From Streptomyces cadmiisoli (GTDB lineage: Bacteria; Actinomycetota; Actinomycetes; Streptomycetales; Streptomycetaceae), in the NCBI RefSeq assembly GCF_003261055.1, contig NZ_CP030074.1:558001-622000 (forward strand): DNA of 64,000 nt. The letters run 5' to 3'. Each line of letters starts with the position of its first letter. Within the stretch, counting starts at the first letter, position 1. The notes beneath the pieces are model-generated. The model worked only from the letters and a program-made list of their open reading frames with translations. It searched no databases and had not been told where the DNA came from. Positions 1 through 15,000 of this stretch are shown in pieces. Position numbers and translations under genes: made by a program.

Positions 1-3000
1 GAGGCCGCCGGACCTGGCGGCGAGACGGACGAGCCGGCCGAAGACGACGGCATGGCCGACGCCCCCTCCGTACTCGCACCGGGTGCCACAGCCACGGCGT
101 CGTCGGCACCATCGGTGCGCGGCGCCGCCCTCGGCCCGGACGGGCCGCAGACAGCGGGACCTGCCCCTGTCACGTCGGGTACGCCGGCTCCGGGCACGAT
201 GCGGGCCGCCGGGATCGGGCCCCTCGCGCAGCCCGTCGCCGCTGACAGCGGACCCGCCCGGGCGGGCGAGACCTCGGACGCCCTCCAAGCCCCTGACGCG
301 CTCACCGTGGTCTCCGCAACCCCCACCACGCTCCCGATGGCCCAGGGCCGGACCCCCGATGCCGCACGGCCAGCCCTCCTTGTGGACACCCGCTCGTCGG
401 GGACGGGCGGCATCGACGAAGATGCGGACACCGCGGATGACTCCGGCTATGAGTCGGAGGGTTCGGCCTTCAGCGCCGACGATGCGGATGACTCCGGCTA
501 CGAGTCCGAGGGCTCGGTCCTCGGCGCCGAGGATCCGGACGCGCGGGCCTGGTCCGAGAATGAGCTTCCGGCGCTGCTCGCTCAGGAGCGGCCTCGCACG
601 GCCACCACGGCTCCCGCTGCTGATTTCCACGCGGCCCCTCAGGCAGATGAGACGTTCGACGGCCTGTCCGGCCCGTCCGCGCCACCGGCACCGGCCGCCC
701 TCGCGCACTCGCCTCGGTCCGTCGACCCTCAAAAAATGCGGTCTTCCCACGACTTTGCCCCGCAGAACCCGGCGGCCGAGCAGGGCGCTTCGCAGTGGTC
801 GCAGCCCTTTGTCGGCATGGTGAACACGGACGATTCCATGGTCTCCGGGCTGCTCGCCGTGTTGCGGGACGCTCTCGACCAGGATGCGCCGGCCAGGCGT
901 CTGTCCAGCCTGGCCGGGCAACTCGACACGTCCGCGGCCGTCATGTCCGAGGCCCAGCGCGAGGAGTTCGCGAAGCTTCAGAAGCGGATGGCCGAGCGAT
1001 CGGACAATGGAGCGGGCGTCCAAGCCGCGCGGGAGGCCGTGACCGCGAGAGCAGAGGACCCGGCGCTGCTGCCGGGCGACGTCAACGGCATGCCCATGGG
1101 CAGGACTCCGAGGGAGAACGCGCAGTGGTGGGCGGCTCTTTCCGACGAGCGACGCGGGCAGTACCTGGAGTCGTCCCCGGTCGGGATCGGGAGGCTGGAC
1201 GGGCTGCCGTCCTCAGTCCGGGACGCGGCCAACCGCAGGGTGCTTGGGCAGTTGCAGAGTTTGCTTCTGGTGGACCGCGCCGAGGCGCAACTGCGGATCG
1301 AGAGCACTTTTCCGTTGGTTCGGCGGTTCGCCGAAGGAGAGTTGCGCCGGATCGACCGGCTGATTGCTGGTCTGGGCGTCGTTGCCGATCAGTCCAACCC
1401 GGATTCCCGGGAGCCCGAGCGATTCCTCCTTCATGTGGACATCGAGGGCCCGGGGCACGCCGTCATTTCGATCGGGAATCCGGACACGGCGACGAACGTG
1501 GTGACATACGTACCGGGCACAGGCACGTCATTGTCCGGGCTTGAGACGGATATGACGCGGTCGCATGATCTCCGTATCGAGGCGATGAAGCTCTCGGATG
1601 TTCCCACGGCCTCCGTTCTGTGGCTCGGCTACGACGCGCCGATCAACGTCGTGGACGCCGCGTACGCGAGGAGGGCGACGGCCGGAGCACCCGGACTCAA
1701 TCGCTTCCTGCACGGCCTGGCAGCGTCACATGTGGGGACGCCGCCTGCCAGGTTGTCGGTGCTGGGGCACAGTTACGGCTCGCTGGTGGCCGGGAAGGCG
1801 CTCGCTCTCGGTGTGGATCGTGGGGTCACCTCGATCTCTGTCGGCAGTCCTGGGATCGGGGTGAACAATGCTTCGGCTCTCGGACTGGATCCGGCGAATG
1901 TCTGGGCGGCGAAGTCTCCGAACGACATCATCAAGTTCACGCTCAGCCTGAACCCGTTGAACTGGCGATCCGGCCGTTACAAGCGCTACGGCATCGACCC
2001 GGTGTCCCGGAACTTCGGCGGCATCAAGTTCGAGGTCGGCCCCGGGAAGGGCCCTGTGGATGCCCACAGGTCCTACTGGAGTCGGGAGACGGGCGCACTC
2101 GAGAAGCTGGCCAGGATCGTCACCGGGCTGCAGGATGCGCCCACGCAGGTCGCGCCTGAGCCGGAGGTGGCCGACGACCTCCGGCGGCACAGCGGCCTTA
2201 AGACGTCCTCCGACCCGGAGTCGTCGCCCGGGGTCCACGAACTGCCGCCGGGAGTTGACCTCTACCACGAGGTCAATCAGCGGCTGCAGCAGCTGGAACC
2301 GGGTACCGCGCACATCGAGGCGGCGGACGTCGCCTGGATTCGCCGAGATCTGGCCGCCGACGGGTCGCTCGCCCATAGGTCCACGCGCGAGGCTGCTGAT
2401 GCCATAGCCGCCGTTGTACTCGGCCGCGACCCTCGTCCCCGGCTGCGTGGCGGCGGGTCCGCCAAGCTGCAGGTGAGCGCTGCCGCGGCCGACGTACTGG
2501 AGAGGGCCTGGAAGGCCGCGCTCGGTACAGAGAAGCGACTTGCCATCACTGTCGATGACACATCAGTCTCGGGCGCCGAACTGGTGGACCGGATCCTCCG
2601 GAAGATCGGTGCCACCGAGCACCGTTCCGACATCACGGTGACGGGCGGCGCAACCCGGTTCAAGATCGGGAACCACAAGCTGCTCTTCTCCTACCAGGGT
2701 GCTGACGGGCCGAAGACGCTCAGCTTCGAGGTGACGCTGAGGGAGCCGGCCTCCACCTCCAGCGCAGCCGAGACGGGACCGAGCCTGCTCCCCGGCGCCT
2801 CGGCCGACGGCACAGTGACGCTGCCACCGGCAGTCAGCACGGCGAAAACGCTGGAGGTCGGTGCCTGGTTCTCCCGGTTGGTGCACGAGGAACTCGGCAA
2901 GCCGGTGCTGCTGACCGGCGGCGCGCAGACCGCCCTGAAGCACGGCAGCCCGCGCCCGGTGGCGGATCTCGACTTCCGGTTCGATGGCCGGGACGTGCGG

Positions 3001-6000
3001 TCGAGAGCGGACGAACTCAATGAGGCGATCCAAAAGGCACGTCCGCACGCCGATCTCACCCCGTTCGCACCGGACATGAAGATCGAGGGCGCTCTCACCG
3101 GCCGGATCGACGGTGTGGGGGTCACCATCGGCCCCGGTGCGACGCACTCCACCGATGTCGTCGCCATCAACGGGTTCCGAACGGCCACCGATCTGGACGC
3201 CATGATGGACAAGGCCTTCTCGTTCGCCGTGACGACAGGCGTGAAGAAGCAGGAGCACCTTTTCGACCTGCTGTGGTCGCTGCACCGCAACCCGGCCGGC
3301 TCCGTGGCGCTGCGCGACTCGCTGGAGGGAATGCGGGGCGAGGCGTTCCGGCGCATGGAGACCAGTGGCTCGCTGAGCACGACGTTCGTCACCGGACTTG
3401 CCGAGACGGCCAGGAACAGGAGGCTTCTCGGTGAACTGCAGCAGCAGTGGGAGAACGAGTTCGGGGCGACATCGGATGACGTCGCCGCGCTGACCGCCGC
3501 CCTTGACGACCTGAAGGGCGCCTTCCGGGCCGGTACCGGTCCGCACCGCGCGATGATGGTGACGGCCGGCAACTTCACCGGCGACATGTTCGGGATGTCC
3601 GCTGCCCTGGTGCTCAACCCGAAGCTCCATGTCACCGTCCTGACCGGGCCCGAGCACAGCGACCAGGTGAGCGACTTCCTGCGCCGAGGCCTTGGCGCGC
3701 GGGTGCAGGCGGAGTACGAGCGGGAACTCGGTGAGCTGCGCGCCACACAGGGGCTGACGCCAGAGGCGCTGGTCACGAAGGAGAAGGCGCTGGAGGAGCA
3801 GTTCCGCGCGGAACTGGCCTCTGCGTCCGGCAGGATCCACGTCTTTCACTCCGAGGATCCGCACGGTCTGTACACCGCTGTGACCAGGCGGGGCGAGGCG
3901 CTGCCTTACGACCTGGTCCAGCCGCCGGTCCCGGAAAACCTGCGCAGCCCCCACTTCCAGCGGCCGGTCACGCACGCAACTGAGGAGGTGACCGTCCGAT
4001 GGGGCAGGCAGGGCCATGAGCGGAGGAAGATCCGCGCCGCCTGGGGGCTGGGAGACCGGCCGGATTCGCGCGCCGGGACGTTCCTCGCGGAGCTGGGCGT
4101 GCCGGACCGCGGAAGATACGTCGTGCTGTGGTCGCGGTTCAGTGGGAAGAACGGCGGAGCACACCCGCAGCACGACACCAGCCTCACCGGAGTACGCCAG
4201 CTGATCAAGGCGCTTCCGGACGACGTGACGGTTGTCATCGCCGGGGACAAGGGGACCGACGGAGCGGACCGCTACACCGAGCTGGCGGACACACATGACA
4301 ACGTCTTCGACCTGACCGAGTTCTGGAAGAGCGAGGCCTGGCTGAGGCACTTCCCCGACGCGACGCGCGCCGACCAGTTCAAGGTCTTCGACCACTTGGG
4401 CCGGCGCGGCGAGAGCAGGCTCAGCCACCTGGGCTTCCGCAGCGGGAACCTCGAGCCGTACGCGCTCATCGGCCATGAGGTGCGCTACCTGGAGGAAGCG
4501 GGCAACCTCCAGGCCGGACGGCTGGAGTCCTGGCACCAAACCGTCGGGTACCAGCGGATCGCCCTTTCCAAAGTCCCGACGTTGAGCGGGCAGTGGGTCA
4601 CCCACATGGTGAAGACCGAAGGCAGCGAACCTGACCTGCCGTGGCGGGCCGGGACCGACTCCGAGGCGGCCAGGGAAGCGAAGTACGAAACACTGAAGCA
4701 CCACCACATCGAGGCCGCTGACCGCGGCTTCGCGCGTGAGGACCTTGCCAAGATCGGCGAGTACCTCGGCTTCACCGTGCCCGACCTGAGCCTTCCGCGC
4801 TCTTTGGACCTGCTCTCCCCGCCGGCCCCGTCGGCCAGGGACGAGGGGCGTGCGGACCTCCCCGGCGGGCCTGTCCTGGAGACGACCGCGGAGGGTCCGG
4901 CGCCCGCCGAGGCGGCCGCGGCGAGGCCGAGCTCCGCTTGGCTGCGACTGGACCCCGGGCTGCGCAACGATCTGATGGCAGCGGTCAACCAACAGTTGGG
5001 CCCGAACAAGAAATGGCGCCAGCTCGATCACGACGAGCGGACCGCGTGGGTGGGGCGGGTCTACGGCGACGCGGCGCTGGACTCCGTGCGGAACCGGTCG
5101 CTGATCCAGCAGGCCCAGGCCTTGGAGAAGTACTTCGTCACCGGCAGTCCCTACGTCATGGTGGCAGGGGCTCGGACACCGCAGGCGGAGACGTCCCCGC
5201 CGGCAGGCAGGCTGCCCGGCGGACCGGACCAGGAGACACCGGACCAGCCAGGCCCGTCCTCGGCCCCTGAAGCCGGCCCCTCCCAGGCCCACGACGCCGC
5301 CCCGGCCCCGGCTCCGGCACACGACGAGGGTCGGCTCGCGTCCTTCATCAGAGCATTCGGCCGCGGCGGCCACATGGGGCTGGTCCATGTCGAGCCCTTC
5401 CCGCCCGAGGTGGTGGACGCACTCCACGGGCAGCTGGTCCGGGACCTCGGCATCGACGCCGACGCCTCACCGCAGGAGGCCGAACAGGCCCTGGAGCAGC
5501 TGCGGTACCACCTGAGCGGGGAGGCCCTCACCCGCGACCTGCCCTACTTGTTCAGCCCGCAGGGCCACCGCGTCACCATCGACCACGCGGGCCGTCAGCG
5601 CACCGTCGACGTCCGGCTCGTCCTGCACGATCCCGTCCCCTCGCAACGCGACAACGTCGGCGGCGCACCGCCGGAGACCCGCGTCGAGCGGCGTGCCCTC
5701 GGCACCCAGGAGTTCTCCGGTTCCCAGATCTCCGGCAACTACCGCACCATCGCGATGCCCTGGACCCCCGAGATCCCCATCGAGGTGGGAGGCCCGGTCA
5801 GCCGCGTCAACGTCGCCCTTTCCTTCTCCGTGACGCACAACCAGTTCTCCGCCAGCACCACGGTCACCGATGTCGTCCAGACCATGACCGCGCAGCGCAG
5901 CAACGAGCTGTCCCAGCCGGTGGAGTACACCCCCGAATGGCGCTCGTGGATCGACGCACCGTCTCCGGACCGACCCGGGGACGACGACGCCCAACCTCCC

Positions 6001-9000
6001 CGCGGAGACCGCAACTTCGTCCCCGGCACCCCGCGGGGCGCGGTCACGGCGTGGTTCCCCAACCACCTGGCCACCGATCACACGGGCGAGTTCCCTCCAC
6101 TCGCGGCCCTCGACGACCTGCCCGTCTGGGGCGTGGACAGCGTGGGCGACCCCGGACGGCTGCTGCGGGAGGCACAGCGAGAGTTCGCCCGCCAACTCTC
6201 CGGCTTGTCCGCCGCATCGGCCGCCGAACTGGAGACCTTCTTCTCCGAGGGGACGCTGCGCGGCACCCTGCCGCTCCAGGACGGCGGCCTCTACTCGCCC
6301 GTCCTGCTCGACGCGAACGGTGACGCCGTCGGCATGTTCCGGCTCCGGACCACAGTGGAGCCGGGGACGCCCACGCACCGTTCGGAAGACGGAAAAATCA
6401 ATCTGGAGGCGCATGTCACGCAGACCGTGAAGGTCGAGAGCAGCGCCAAGTACAGCAGCAGCGTGGCCGTCGACGGCAGTGTCGGACCTGCTTTCACCGA
6501 CGACCACGCTTCCGGCCACCCGAACGCGGACAGCCGTGTCAGCGGATCCGTCGTCGGCAAGGGCGGCTTCACCTCGCAGTCCCACGCCCTCCTCAACCTC
6601 GGCGGCAGCGCCTCCCTCGACCACGCCGTGCGCAGCAACCGCTCTCATCTGCTGGTTCCCGCGACGGTCACCCATTCCGTCACCTTCATCGACGCACGCG
6701 GAAACACCCGCGAGGGCAAGTTCGGCCCCTGGCCGGCAGGCATGCGCATGCGGATGCTCCCCGCGTCCGACGCGCGCGGCACGACGCACGCGCCCGGCAA
6801 AGGCACGCGCGCACTCCCCGACGACCTGGAGGAGCTCGAGGGACTCGGCCTCTCCGCCGCCCCGCTGGCGCACTCAGGGACGGAACAGCTCTTCACCGCA
6901 GCCGAGACGTGGCTGCGGGAAAACGGTTACCTGCCGCCCTCTCCGCCGGTCCACGACGACCGAATGGACGCCCACGCCGCCCGGGCCCGGTTGCTCAACC
7001 TACGCCGCTTCGAGCAGATGCGGTCCGGCATCGGCCTGCGGGCCACGAGCGACGCGGCCCTGGACGGCGGACACTCCGTCTGGTTCGAGGTCCCCACCCC
7101 GGTCACCGGCGGACCGGACCGTGTGCGACTGCGCTTCCACGCCCAGCGCGCCGCCGGAGTGCCCACACGGCACCGCCGCACCCTGGACGGTGTCCAGGTG
7201 ATGGGTGTGTCCTCGTTCAGCGTCTCAGGCACCGAGGCGGACGGCCGGACCGGCGGAGGGCGCCTCGGCTTCGGCGGCGGGGTCAGCGGACCGCTCGGCA
7301 CCGCAGACGAGGCCCCGACCCTCGGTCTCACCGGCGACTGGATGTACGCGAAGGACGGCACACGCACCTCCATACTCGGCTCCGGCGTCAACCAGGACCA
7401 GTTCTTCATCGGCTCCGGTCAGAGCACCGAGGTCTTCGACGTGCCCGTGCGCTACGGCCTCGACCTCTACACGGACGACGGCAGCGAGCCGGAGCGGTGC
7501 TTCGCCGCCGCCGAGGGCAGCCCTGCCGGCTCTGGACAGCAGACCGACCCCGAAGCACAGCCGGTCCGCACCGTCCCGGGGATGCTCACGCTCGCCGTTC
7601 CGCACCACCGCACGGTCGCCACCCGCCCCACGCCACCCCAGCCGACGCCGCCACCCGTCATCCGTCCCGTGACCCTCGCCGACAGAGCCCGGCTGGCGGG
7701 GAGGGCCACGAACAGCCAGGGCGGTCGCATCCCGGAGATCGTCCGGCTCCCCGACGACGCCGTGATGGACACGCTGCCCGGCGTGAGCAGCGCCCTCCAT
7801 GAGGCCTTCGAGCAAATTGTCACCGACACCCATCCCGGCCGCCGGGAAACCGGCCGCCAGGAGCAGCCCTGGTACGCGCCGTTCGTCGCCCTGGGAGCCA
7901 GGGTGACGAAGGCGGTGACCGACAGGCTCGCCCGGTACGGGCTGATCCCCGCCTCCCCCACCGACTCGACCACTTCCTTCGCCGAGGCGCTGCACGCCAC
8001 GCTCAGCCCGGCGAACCTCATCGCCCGGTCCCACCAGATCTTCAAGGGCGGCTACGTGATCGAGGGCCTGACGCTGCCCGGTCTGGCCGGCGACCGCGAG
8101 TTCTCCATCGAGCTTCAGGGCTATCTCCACGACCCCGAGCACCTGCACTCCGCCAAGCAGTACCTGGAGACCGACGTCGGTACCACCGACACCGCGGCGC
8201 ACCAGACCGTCGACAGCCAGGGCCCCACGACGGGCGTCACCGTGACGTCTCGTCAGAGGGCCCCCAAGCCGGCGGAGGGCGAACCACAGCCTCGCCCCCG
8301 TCCGGCCGCCAACCCCTCGGGCCGCTACGCGCAGTCCCGACGCACGGAGACGGGCGAGACCCACACCACGTCCACCGCCGTCACCCGTACCCCCACCGAG
8401 AGCGGTGAGCAGCACCGCATCCGCAGCGGGGCCACCATCTTGATGACGGTCCGTACCGGCGTACGCAGTGCGGCCAACAACCCCATGTTGGACACGCCCC
8501 CGGTGACCGTCGCCGTCGAAATGCCCCGCCGCGCCCAGTTCCTCGTCAGCGATCCGCAGGTGACACGCGACGCGGCGTGGTTCACCGCGGTGCCCCGCCT
8601 CGGCAAACGTCCGCGGCCCGAGGCGACGCTGCCCCTCCCCGACGGCTTCGTCCGCACCGGCGACCCGGGCTTCGCCGGAGTCCTGTCCGTCCGCCAGCTC
8701 GACGAGCAGCCCACCCCTGACAGCGCCACCGACAGCACCCTGTGGTCGGAAACCCGGGACCGACTGCGCACCCGACTCACCGAGCTCGTCGAGGAGAAGG
8801 CCGAAGGCATCACCCGCCCGGGAAGCGGCACCTACCTCCCCGGCGTCATGTCCAGGATCGCCGACCTCACCTCGCCCACCGCGCTGCGGGCCCTCCCCGG
8901 CCGCGGGCCGGCCGGCGCCCAGCGCTTCCGCTTCCTCCACGCGGGCCTGGCCGGAACGCGGCTCGTCGAGGTCGCCCTCCAGGCCCGGCCCGCGCAGGAC

Positions 9001-12000
9001 GCCGAAGCCTTGCGCACCGTCCGCGGACGCCCTGTCTCCGAGGCGGGCGGCGGCCAGGAACAGGTCCATGTGCACGCGCCCGACAACACATCGTCGAGCG
9101 TCACCGAGACCATCCGGCACACCGCCACCGTGACCCCGACCGCCCACTACCCCCGCCCCACCGACGACACCCGCACCGACCGCACCGCCGCTGCCTTGGC
9201 GTTCTCCGCCACCAGTGGCGACACCGTCAAGAACGCCACGTCCGCCGAGAACCGCTACTGGATCCGCACCGACAGCGCCGCCGACTTCGACGTCCTCTAC
9301 GAATACACCGCGACGGTCCGCTCCGAACCATTCAGCGGCCTGCCGTCCTTCTGGAGCGGAACCGACGACACCGTCCGCGCGACCGTGCCCGCCATGGTCA
9401 CTCTGCGCTTCACCGGCTCGGAGGCGACCACCCTCGCGAGCCCTCCGGTCCCGTCCACGCCCGCCCTCTCCGCGGACAACCCCCTGGACGGCCGGGACGA
9501 CGGCGGCCGGCTGCGTCTCCTGCCCACCGGCGCCAGTCCCGTCTTCCGCTTCAACGCCTCGAAGCAACTCGCCCAGGCCGTGCGGGACGTCGCACCCGGA
9601 CTGTCGGCTTCCCGCACGGCGGGCAGGTCCTCCGACTCCGGCGAGGCCGACGCCGTCACCCTCGGCGAACTCCTGCGCTCCGCGGACGTCAGCCTGCATC
9701 CGCCCCGGACCACCGGGCTGACCGGAGAGCTGAACCGTCCGGCCTTCTTCGGCTCCGACGAACGGGTCGCCCTCCACATCACCCTGCTCGACCCCCGCCG
9801 TATCACCGAGGCCAGGGACGTCGCACTCGACCAGCTGAGGCTTCCCGGACGATCCGCGGCCTACACGCTGACCTCCGGTTCCGGAGGCATGCTGAGTCTG
9901 CCGACCGCCTACGCGGTCGACGACACGCATCGTCTGGGATTGGAGATCCCGCTGCTCGGGCGGCCGCCCGTCGTCCAGGGTCACGGCGCGGCCAACGCCG
10001 CCGCCCAGCGCGAATGGATCAAGACCGGCAGCACGTCGCAGCCCGCCGACGGAAGCGGCCCCGCCACCTACGAGAGCATGGTCGACGCCGTCATCTCGGT
10101 CACCGGACCCGAGGGTGTCCGCTATGTCAGTGGCAGCTTGGACCTCCGCCTCCTCGAACGCGACGTGCTCGGCTACGGCGTCACCGACGCGCGCCCTCGG
10201 CCCGGGGTCTACGATCTGCGCTCGCTGGTCGCCGGACAGCAGAACGCGGAACCGCGCGACTGGACGGCTCTTCCGCCGGACAGCTTCTCCTCCCTGCTGG
10301 CCGCGGGCCTCGACGCGAACGACCCCGCCCCGGAGGTCTGGCTCGCCCTGGGTGCCGATCCCGGTGATGTCCGTTTCGCCCGCGCGCTCCATGCCGCCTC
10401 CAGCGCGGCCTTCCGAGCCGGCCGGCCCCTCACGCTGGTCCTCCGTACCGACGACGGCGGTCTCCAGCGCTGGACATTCGACAAGACCAGTGAGCTGTCG
10501 ACTTCCGGCCCGGAGGAACAGGCCGCCTGGCAGGCGATGTCCGACCACATCTCCCAGCATCTGGCCGCCCTGCGCGCGGAGGCGGAGGCGCACTGGCGGG
10601 TCAGCTGGGGAGAGAATGCGAAGCAGGGCGTCCAAGAGGAGCTTGTCGGCGCCGTGGCCCACCTCTCCGCGGCCATGACCGACCAGGACGTGGCGAGAGC
10701 GACCTTGGCCAGGGCCGAGGCCGACCTCATCGCCGCCACCAGCGAACTCTCCGGTGCCGAAACTGCTCCCGATCCCGCCGACACAGTTGCCGCCGGCCCA
10801 CGGCCCGAGGACGCCGGCGACGTGGAGGTACGGCTGTCGCACCTCCGGCGGGAGCGGGCGGCCGCCGTGGAAGCTCTCGATGCCGCCGACGGACGGCTCC
10901 AACACAGCCATGAGACCGTCGGCGCCATCGCGAAGCACTTCGAGGTCCTCGACCGGGACGTCCAGCGATTCCGCAATGCCCAGGCCGGTTACCGCGCCTG
11001 GCAGGACCGCCTGATCGCCGGTATGCCCGCTCTCGCCGGGCGGCTCCGCGACCACCGTCTCGGCGATGCCACGGCACCGCGGCCGTCGCCGCCGACGCAC
11101 CCGGCCGGCGGCGGGACCGGTGCCGATACCCGGTCACGGCCCGCCACCCGACCGTCCACCCCGCTCCCCTCGTCTGCGTCGACCGTCCCCGGGGGGTTCA
11201 CCGGCGGTCGTCCCCAGGAGACCGTGGCCAACGGCGAATGCCTCCTCCACGCCTTCGTCGGCAGTGCGCCCTGGTCCGTCCGGCAACAGCTGGCACCGTC
11301 CGACGACGGCGACGGCCGCACCCGTGACTGGCTCTCCGACATCGGGCGCGTCCGCTCCGACCTCCGCTACGCCGCCCAGGAGTACTCCCACACCGGGGTG
11401 CTGCCCGGGAACGAGCCGATGCGCACCGCGACCCGGGCCGTACGGGACCGTGTCCTGGCCTATCTGGACGGGGCGGCGTCCACCGGCGCCGTCCCGGACC
11501 AGGTGCTCCGCCAACTGCGCCTGACGGACGAAGAGTTCGGCCGATGGCTCGTGGGTGCCGACCACGCCGCGCTGCACGAGCGTGCGATCGAGTACGGCAT
11601 CCTCCCCGAGGACATGGACACCTCCCCGCCCACCGACGACGAGCTGCGATTTGAGCTGGGGACACGCCACATCTCACGGCCGCTGAGCGCGCGGGAACTC
11701 GCCACTCTGCGGGAGGCCGTGGAGCACTGGGAGACCCGCTGGGCCGGCCACCAGGGAGAGGCGTTCCTGCCCCTGATCGCCCACGCCTTCGGTGTGCGGA
11801 TCGATGTCGCCGTCCACGACCTCTCCACCGGCAGGCAGCTCGTGTTCGAGGCTGCCGGGCCCGCCGATGCCACCGAGCGCGTCGAGGTCCACTACAACGG
11901 CGCCAACCACTACAGCGCGACCGACGCCCCGCTCGACGAGGAGCCCGCCGGACAGGGCCCCGGTTCCCTCGCCGAGCCCTCGGCAGGGCCTGTTCGGCCG

Positions 12001-15000
12001 GCCGCCCCCGGCCCCCGCGGCGGGGGGCAGGATGTGCCGCCCCCCGTGGACTACGGACTCGTCCGGCGACGGGAGGAGGTCCCGTATGTCACCCAGGTCC
12101 CGTCCGTCACCGCCGTGGCGTTCCCGGAGGAAGCCACGCCCCTCTCTCCGGCCGGGACGGGGAAACCGGCGGGACCGGCGGACCGGAGGGTGGATGCCGC
12201 GCTCCCGGGCCGATCCGGTGGCGCGGACCCGGCAGCGTACGGTCCCGCCGCGGGGAGCGGAGAGGTCGTCACCGACCGGTGGCGGAGGCTGGAGGGGGAC
12301 ACCGAGCCCTTCCGGATCGAGGAGGACGCACAGGGCCGGCGTCGCCTGGTCCGTCCGCCCGCGTCCGGCGAGAGGACCGGTGTCGGGTACCTGTGGTCGT
12401 GGCACGACGGAGCGGCGGACCGGCCCCCGCTCCTGTCGCTCGTCCGGCGCGTCCACCTGGTGGCGTCCGAAGGAGCCGGAGAGGAGGACCTGACCCGGGT
12501 ACGCGACGGCCTGGTCCAAGGGCTCGGGCGGTACGTCAACGACCGGGGCCACCGGCTCCCCGCCCTGCAGCCGGACGTGCGGCGTTCGGCGGACGCCGCC
12601 GTCCCTGAGGGGCCCGCTCTCCATGTGGGCGTGGAGTTCGTCACCGACCCGGAGGCCGCCCACAGCGTCGTGGAGGTCCGGCCGGGAGAGCCGGCCGACG
12701 GGCACGGGATGAACCAGGCGACGTGGTTCGCCGATGTGCACCCGCTCGCATTCGTTCATGAGTTCGTCCACGGCCTGGGAGTGCACGACGACCGGGACGG
12801 CGGTCAGGGCTCCAGCCTCATGGGCAGGCTGCACGGCGACGATCCGGACGCTTTCGCCCTGACCGACGACCATCTGCGCCAGATCGTTGAGGTCTACGCC
12901 CCGTACGCCCACGGCGCGCCTCTGGCCGAAGGCCCCTCCGGTGGCCGCCGACCGCACGGCGTCGCGTCGGAAAGGGAACCGGATCCCGAGGACGGCGCCG
13001 CGCCGGCCACGTCCTCTGCCGGACAGGCGGCGGGGACTTCCCGACCCGGTGAGCTGACCCGGGCGGACGACCCCGTGCCGCCGCTGCCCGTCACCGCCCC
13101 GTCCGCCCGTATCGACGTCGCAGGCGGGCCGGAGCTCACGGACGACCTTCGGGAGCGCCTGCGCCGGGGACCGCTCGCCGGCGTCCGGGTGACCAGGAAC
13201 GATCTCGCGGACCTCGGCATCCAGCAGTACAGCAGTGTCGCGGACGCGCACTGGCAGCTCAGCCCCGGTAGCGCGGTGTCCGTCAGGGAAGCGGGCCTGA
13301 GCGACCATCATCTGGTCTCCCTGCTCCTGAGCAACACCGACATCGACCCCGATCTCGCCGGTGATCTCCGCCGGCACTACGCTCCCGCACCCGCTCCCCG
13401 GGGCATCGGGAACACTGCGGCGGCACGCACGTGGCCGGACAGGGGCGGTGACGCTTATGGTCCCGCACCGTCCCGCGATGCCGTACCGGGGCAGGGCGAC
13501 GCCACATCCCCGGGGTCACCTGACGAGGCGCCCAGTACATGGCGCGCCTCGACTGCCGACGGAGGCGCGCTTCCGCCGGCAGAAACGGTACGTACCGCCG
13601 TCGCGGCGGCAACCACGGCTGCTGCCGACCCGATACCCGCCCCTCTGCCGACGGCGCCCGCGCCCGCACCCGCATCAGGCCCGGCGAGCGAGGCCGCCGG
13701 GAGCCGGGCGTCGGCCGGACAGACGGAGGTAGATCCCGACAAGGGCCCGGGCAAGGACCCCGACAAAGATCCGGGGAACGACGTCGGCAACGATCCGGTG
13801 AAGAGTGCCGGCAAGGGCGCGTCACCGGCGGACGCCAAGTCCCTGGACGACGCTGACATGGACGCCGCACTCGACCGGCACCGGCCGGCGAGGGTGGACG
13901 AGGCCATGCCGCCGCCCGCGGCATCGGCCGGGCCGGTGAGGTTCGACGACGGCACCCGGCTCCCCGAGTGGCTCACCAGTACCACCGAGACGACCTACGG
14001 CACGTCCCTGCCCGCCCTGCGGGGGATCGACGAGGCAGTGGCGCACATCGTCGCGCGAGCGGGGGTTCCGGAAGGCGCGGAGCGCAAGCGCATCGCCGCC
14101 GAGCTCAGGAAGGCACTGGTGAACACCCCGCGCCGGTTCGGCGGCGACGGATGGGAGTCCTCCCCTTTCACCGCCGCGGACAAGTCCCGGTGCGTCCTGC
14201 ACGTCGTCACACGCCCGCACCACAACTGGGAGAGGTTCACCGACCCGGCCGCCTCGACGAAGCTGCAGGACGGCCAGCGCAGCCAGATCACCACCGGCGC
14301 GAGCCGGACCCAGTCGAGCACCCGCCAGATCGCGCCGGCCGTGGTGCTCGGTCCGCTCGGCGCGCTTGCCGCAGGGTTCGGCCGCCTGGGGTTCGTGTTC
14401 GGCCGCACCCGCGGCTACGAGTTCAACCTGACCGACCAGAACGTCAGCCAGGTCGAGACCAGCACCACCGAGACGGCCGGCCTGCACCTGACGGACGTCC
14501 AGTACGACGTCGACGTCCGCTCGTACGCCAAGCGCCACCGCTCGGGGTACCAGCGCTTCCTGAGGTTCGGCACGAAGTACCGCTGGGACGCCCCGAGGCT
14601 GTCGGGCTTCACCTTCGGCGTCCGCCACGGCCTCTCCGTCCGCCTCACCGACGGCCTGACGACCCACGACGACCGAGACACCCTCAGCCCGAAGGAACTG
14701 AAGCTCGGCCCGACGGCGGACTACCGGATGGTGCGGACCGAAGGCGTGCTGTCCGTGAAAGACCTGCGCCGCGACGCGATCGAAGCCTTCGGCGCCGAGC
14801 CGGGCAGCAGCGCCTACACGCAGATATCGGAGTTCTTCACCAGCGAGTCCTTCCAGCAGCAGGCGGAACGGCTCCACCGCGGTTCCGTGCCGGGGCCGCC
14901 ACTGGTCCGGGACGACGCCGACCGCACCCCCATCGGCGCCTTCGTGGTGGATCGTGTGGTGCCGCTGCGCGCACGGCTGCTGTCGGAGACCGAAGCGGCG

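Noticed and set aside
2563..5427. A 954-codon open frame on the minus strand
   Set aside because: Antisense to coherent domains of the giant protein, no ribosome binding site or recognisable domain.
7225..11100. A 1,291-codon open frame on the minus strand opposite the giant gene
   Set aside because: Composition (Gly/Arg/Val-rich without motifs) and its lying wholly within the giant coding frame mark it as a GC-rich shadow.
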